Source: Paenibacillus sanguinis 2301083 = DSM 16941 (GTDB lineage: Bacteria > Bacillota > Bacilli > Paenibacillales > Paenibacillaceae). From it: a stretch of 64,000 nt of DNA. The stretch covers positions 186,001-250,000 of the forward strand of contig NZ_KB895379.1 in NCBI RefSeq assembly GCF_000374825.1. Reading direction: 5' to 3'. The position numbers and the translations under genes were made by a program. The notes below the pieces were generated by a model, which saw only the letters and a list, made by a program, of their open reading frames with translations, did not search any database and was not told the origin of the DNA. How positions within the stretch are numbered: the stretch's first letter is position 1; every line of letters starts with the position of its first letter. Of the stretch, positions 62,168-64,000 are shown piece by piece.

Positions 62168-63802
62168 TTACTGGCCGTAATAAGCTTGCAGCAACGGAAT
62201 TAACCCTAGCGGGTTCTTACGCAAATCCTTGGCACTGAAGAAGATGCTGCCTCGTATTTCCGGAACCTGACGATTATAGTCCAGTTGGTTGATGATCTCC
62301 TGCGCACTCGACCAGCCGATCTCCGGCGTCCCTAGCTTGTATGGCGCGTGTCCGATGTACAGCTTGACGTTCGTTCCCTTGACCTCGCCTGCCCACCAGT
62401 CGGCCAGATGGTCGTATTGGACCTCCTTGCGTGACATACTCCAATAAATCTGTGGAGCTACATAATCGATCCATTCACGTTTGATCCACTTGCGAACGTC
62501 CGCATACATATGGTCATATGTTGTGACTCCGGCCTTCGTGTCCGAGCCGGTAATATCTACGTCCTTGTTGCGCCATACCCCAAACGGACTGATTCCGAAG
62601 GATACCCCCGGTTTGGATTGATGAATGCGTTGTCCCAGCTTCTCTACAAAACGGTTGATGTTATCCCTTCTCCAGTCGCCTTTATCTTTCAGGTTCTGAG
62701 CATTATAGGTTTTGTAGGTTGTATCGTCGTTAAATTTCTTGCTGGCGGTCTCACCGGTTGGGTAGAAATAATCGTCCAGATGAACACCGTCAATATCATA
62801 TCCGTTCACAACCTCCATAATGGCGGAGATTACGTGTTCACGGGCCTGGGGCACTCCAGGATTAATATACAATTTCCCGTTGTACTTGACAGTCCAGTCC
62901 GGGTGCTCCTTGGCCACATGATTGGCGGGCAGCTTGCTGACATCTGCCCCGGTACTGGCACGGAACGGGTTAAACCAGGCATGGAACTCCATTCCTCTAC
63001 GATGAGTCTCCTCAATAAGAAATTGAAGGGGATCATATCCCGGGTCCTTGCCCGCCGTTCCGGTGAGGTAAGCAGACCAAGGAACCAGCTTGGACGGATA
63101 GATCGCATCGGCCTCCGGGCGAACCTGTACAAACACAGCATTCATCCCCATGGCCTGCACCTCGTCCAGCAGCCGGATATATTCCGCTTTCTGTACATCT
63201 GTCTTACCGTAAGAGCCTTTGGTTGGCCAATCGAGATTGAATACGGTAGAGATCCATACACCGCGCAGCTCGTCAGCAGAGCCACCGGGAGTGGATGGCG
63301 GTGACGGAATATCAACGGGTGGAGCATCCGTGCCCGGCTCAGGCTGGGTTACCCCATCACTCGATCCGGAGTTCAACGTAATCGTTCGGTTTACGTTATT
63401 CCAGTTCACTGTGAGTCCAAGCTGCTCACTGACAAATCGCAAAGGCACCATTGTCCGTTCCCCGCTGACTTCTACGGAAGCGTCCAATTGGATGGTCTCT
63501 CCGTTGACCGTGGCAATTGTGGCTCCACTGGTCAGAACCAGCATATTGCCGTCCTTCTCAATGATGGCTGTCTTGTCCGATTGGGACCAGTCCACTCGTG
63601 CTCCCAGGCCTTCGCTAATGACGCGAAGCGGTACCATCGTTACATCGGCTCCAGGCTTGATATACGGGGGAGAATCCGTGGACAATAACGCCCCGTCCAG
63701 ATAAATGCGAATGTCCGCTGTACCAGCTGCTTCCAGCTTTCCGGTATTCGGCCAGATCAGCATCAGAATGAAGATAGGAATCCACCAAGCGCGTAATTTC
63801 AT
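62168..63802 (-). CDS. Secreted glycoside-hydrolase-like GHL10 protein with stalk domain
   Basis: 544 residues. Signal peptide (WWIPIFILMLIWPNTGKLEA), a copper-amine-oxidase-N-like stalk domain (about 40-150, with VTMVPLRVISEGLGARVDWS and RTMVPLRFVSEQLGLTVNW), a Pro-rich linker (155-180), then the DUF187/GHL10 TIM barrel: ELRGVWISTVFNLDWP, MNAVFVQVRPEADAIYPS, GMEFHAWFNPFRAS, DIDGVHLDDYFYP, APQIYWSM. Related proteins act on peptidoglycan or other glycans, but activity is unproven for most. ATG 63802 has GGAGG 6 nt upstream. Confidence 0.9.
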   Translation of the reverse strand: MKLRAWWIPIFILMLIWPNTGKLEAAGTADIRIYLDGALLSTDSPPYIKPGADVTMVPLRVISEGLGARVDWSQSDKTAIIEKDGNMLVLTSGATIATVNGETIQLDASVEVSGERTMVPLRFVSEQLGLTVNWNNVNRTITLNSGSSDGVTQPEPGTDAPPVDIPSPPSTPGGSADELRGVWISTVFNLDWPTKGSYGKTDVQKAEYIRLLDEVQAMGMNAVFVQVRPEADAIYPSKLVPWSAYLTGTAGKDPGYDPLQFLIEETHRRGMEFHAWFNPFRASTGADVSKLPANHVAKEHPDWTVKYNGKLYINPGVPQAREHVISAIMEVVNGYDIDGVHLDDYFYPTGETASKKFNDDTTYKTYNAQNLKDKGDWRRDNINRFVEKLGQRIHQSKPGVSFGISPFGVWRNKDVDITGSDTKAGVTTYDHMYADVRKWIKREWIDYVAPQIYWSMSRKEVQYDHLADWWAGEVKGTNVKLYIGHAPYKLGTPEIGWSSAQEIINQLDYNRQVPEIRGSIFFSAKDLRKNPLGLIPLLQAYYGQ

Positions 63803-63930
63803 GAGTAACCTCCAAAACATTTTATATGTACAAGCAGAATGCATGCACCCATATTAACGCTTTGAGACACCCAAGAGTTGCGCTTTTTCCAGAAAAAGCA
63901 GGTTAACCGAGCCAGCTACATAAGCGCATA

Positions 63931-63966
63931 GAAAAAGCATCTGCCTTGGCCCTAAGACAGATGCTT
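63931..63966 (-). terminator. Terminator of a gene entering from the right edge
   Basis: AAGCATCTG and CAGATGCTT form a 9-bp stem; the minus strand continues TTTTTCTATG. No complete gene lies to its right in the window. Confidence 0.75.
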
Positions 63967-63969
63967 CTT

Positions 63970-64000
63970 CTAGGATTCATTTAATAATTCCTGATGAACA
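63970..64000 (-). CDS. Possible 3' end of a gene truncated by the window edge
   Basis: The minus-strand frame ending HQELLNES with a TAG at 63970-63972 sits right before the terminator above. Too short to identify; two other frames also stop here. Confidence 0.3.
   Translation of the reverse strand, partial: VHQELLNES

Overview
The window is a piece of a spore-forming Firmicute chromosome, most likely Paenibacillus or a close relative. Reasons: the full set of sporulation genes (spoIIAA-spoIIAB-sigF, the eight-gene spoIIIA operon, spo0A, spoIVB, spoIIM, spoVAA/AB/AF), moderate GC with AT-rich leaders, gene order that follows the Bacillus subtilis chromosome from the rib operon to yqhO, and Paenibacillus-style additions such as a secreted glycosidase with a copper-amine-oxidase-like stalk domain. 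Nearly every gene is on the minus strand. No tRNA, rRNA, insertion sequence, prophage or CRISPR array was seen.

Layout from left to right. (1) 1-1045: the 5' part of a riboflavin operon, with FMN riboswitch, terminator, a ribD gene cut down to about 30 codons, and ribE running off the edge. (2) 1046-5802: an apparent inserted cassette with a GH127-type glycosidase, an SLC1-type transporter with altered binding motifs, and a divergent AraC regulator. (3) 5961-14796: ppiB, lysA, spoVAF-AB-AA, deoD, sigF-spoIIAB-spoIIAA and dacF. (4) 14933-21375: nucleoside salvage (pdp, pnp, deoB), xerD, a DUF4227 gene, fur and spoIIM. (5) 21460-25470: endonuclease Q, nudF, a divergent mciZ-like gene with an unknown partner, a PepT-like peptidase and a 35-codon Prli42-like gene. 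(6) 25486-31180: lipB and the branched-chain 2-oxoacid dehydrogenase genes. (7) 31358-35277: DUF2627, small unknown genes, an ArsR sensor, spo0A and spoIVB. (8) 35376-48758: recN, argR, tlyA, dxs, ispA, xseBA, folD, nusB, an Asp23/AmaP/DUF2273 membrane module and accBC. (9) 48931-60939: spoIIIAH-AA, yqhV, aspartokinase with an internal start, efp, Xaa-Pro peptidase, aroQ, yqhR, yqhQ and a yqhP-position gene. (10) 61113-64000: a patatin-like lipase and a secreted GHL10 protein.

How it works together: much of the region serves sporulation, from the master regulator (spo0A, with its own 0A boxes and a sigma-H-type promoter), through the forespore switch (SpoIIAA/AB/sigma-F) and the mother-cell feeding channel (SpoIIIA), to sigma-K signalling (SpoIVB) and germination (SpoVA). 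The rest is housekeeping: lipid and isoprenoid precursors, lipoate-dependent branched-chain acyl-CoA supply, nucleoside salvage, DNA repair and chromosome resolution.

No clearly new multi-gene system was found. The most unusual points are the deleted ribD behind an intact riboswitch, the transporter-glycosidase cassette, a 32-bp perfect repeat that in one copy sits inside 13-bp inverted repeats, a dispersed hairpin repeat family, strong palindromes inside xseA, and three 12-bp direct repeats upstream of an ArsR sensor. All calls are from reading the sequence; no database search was run.
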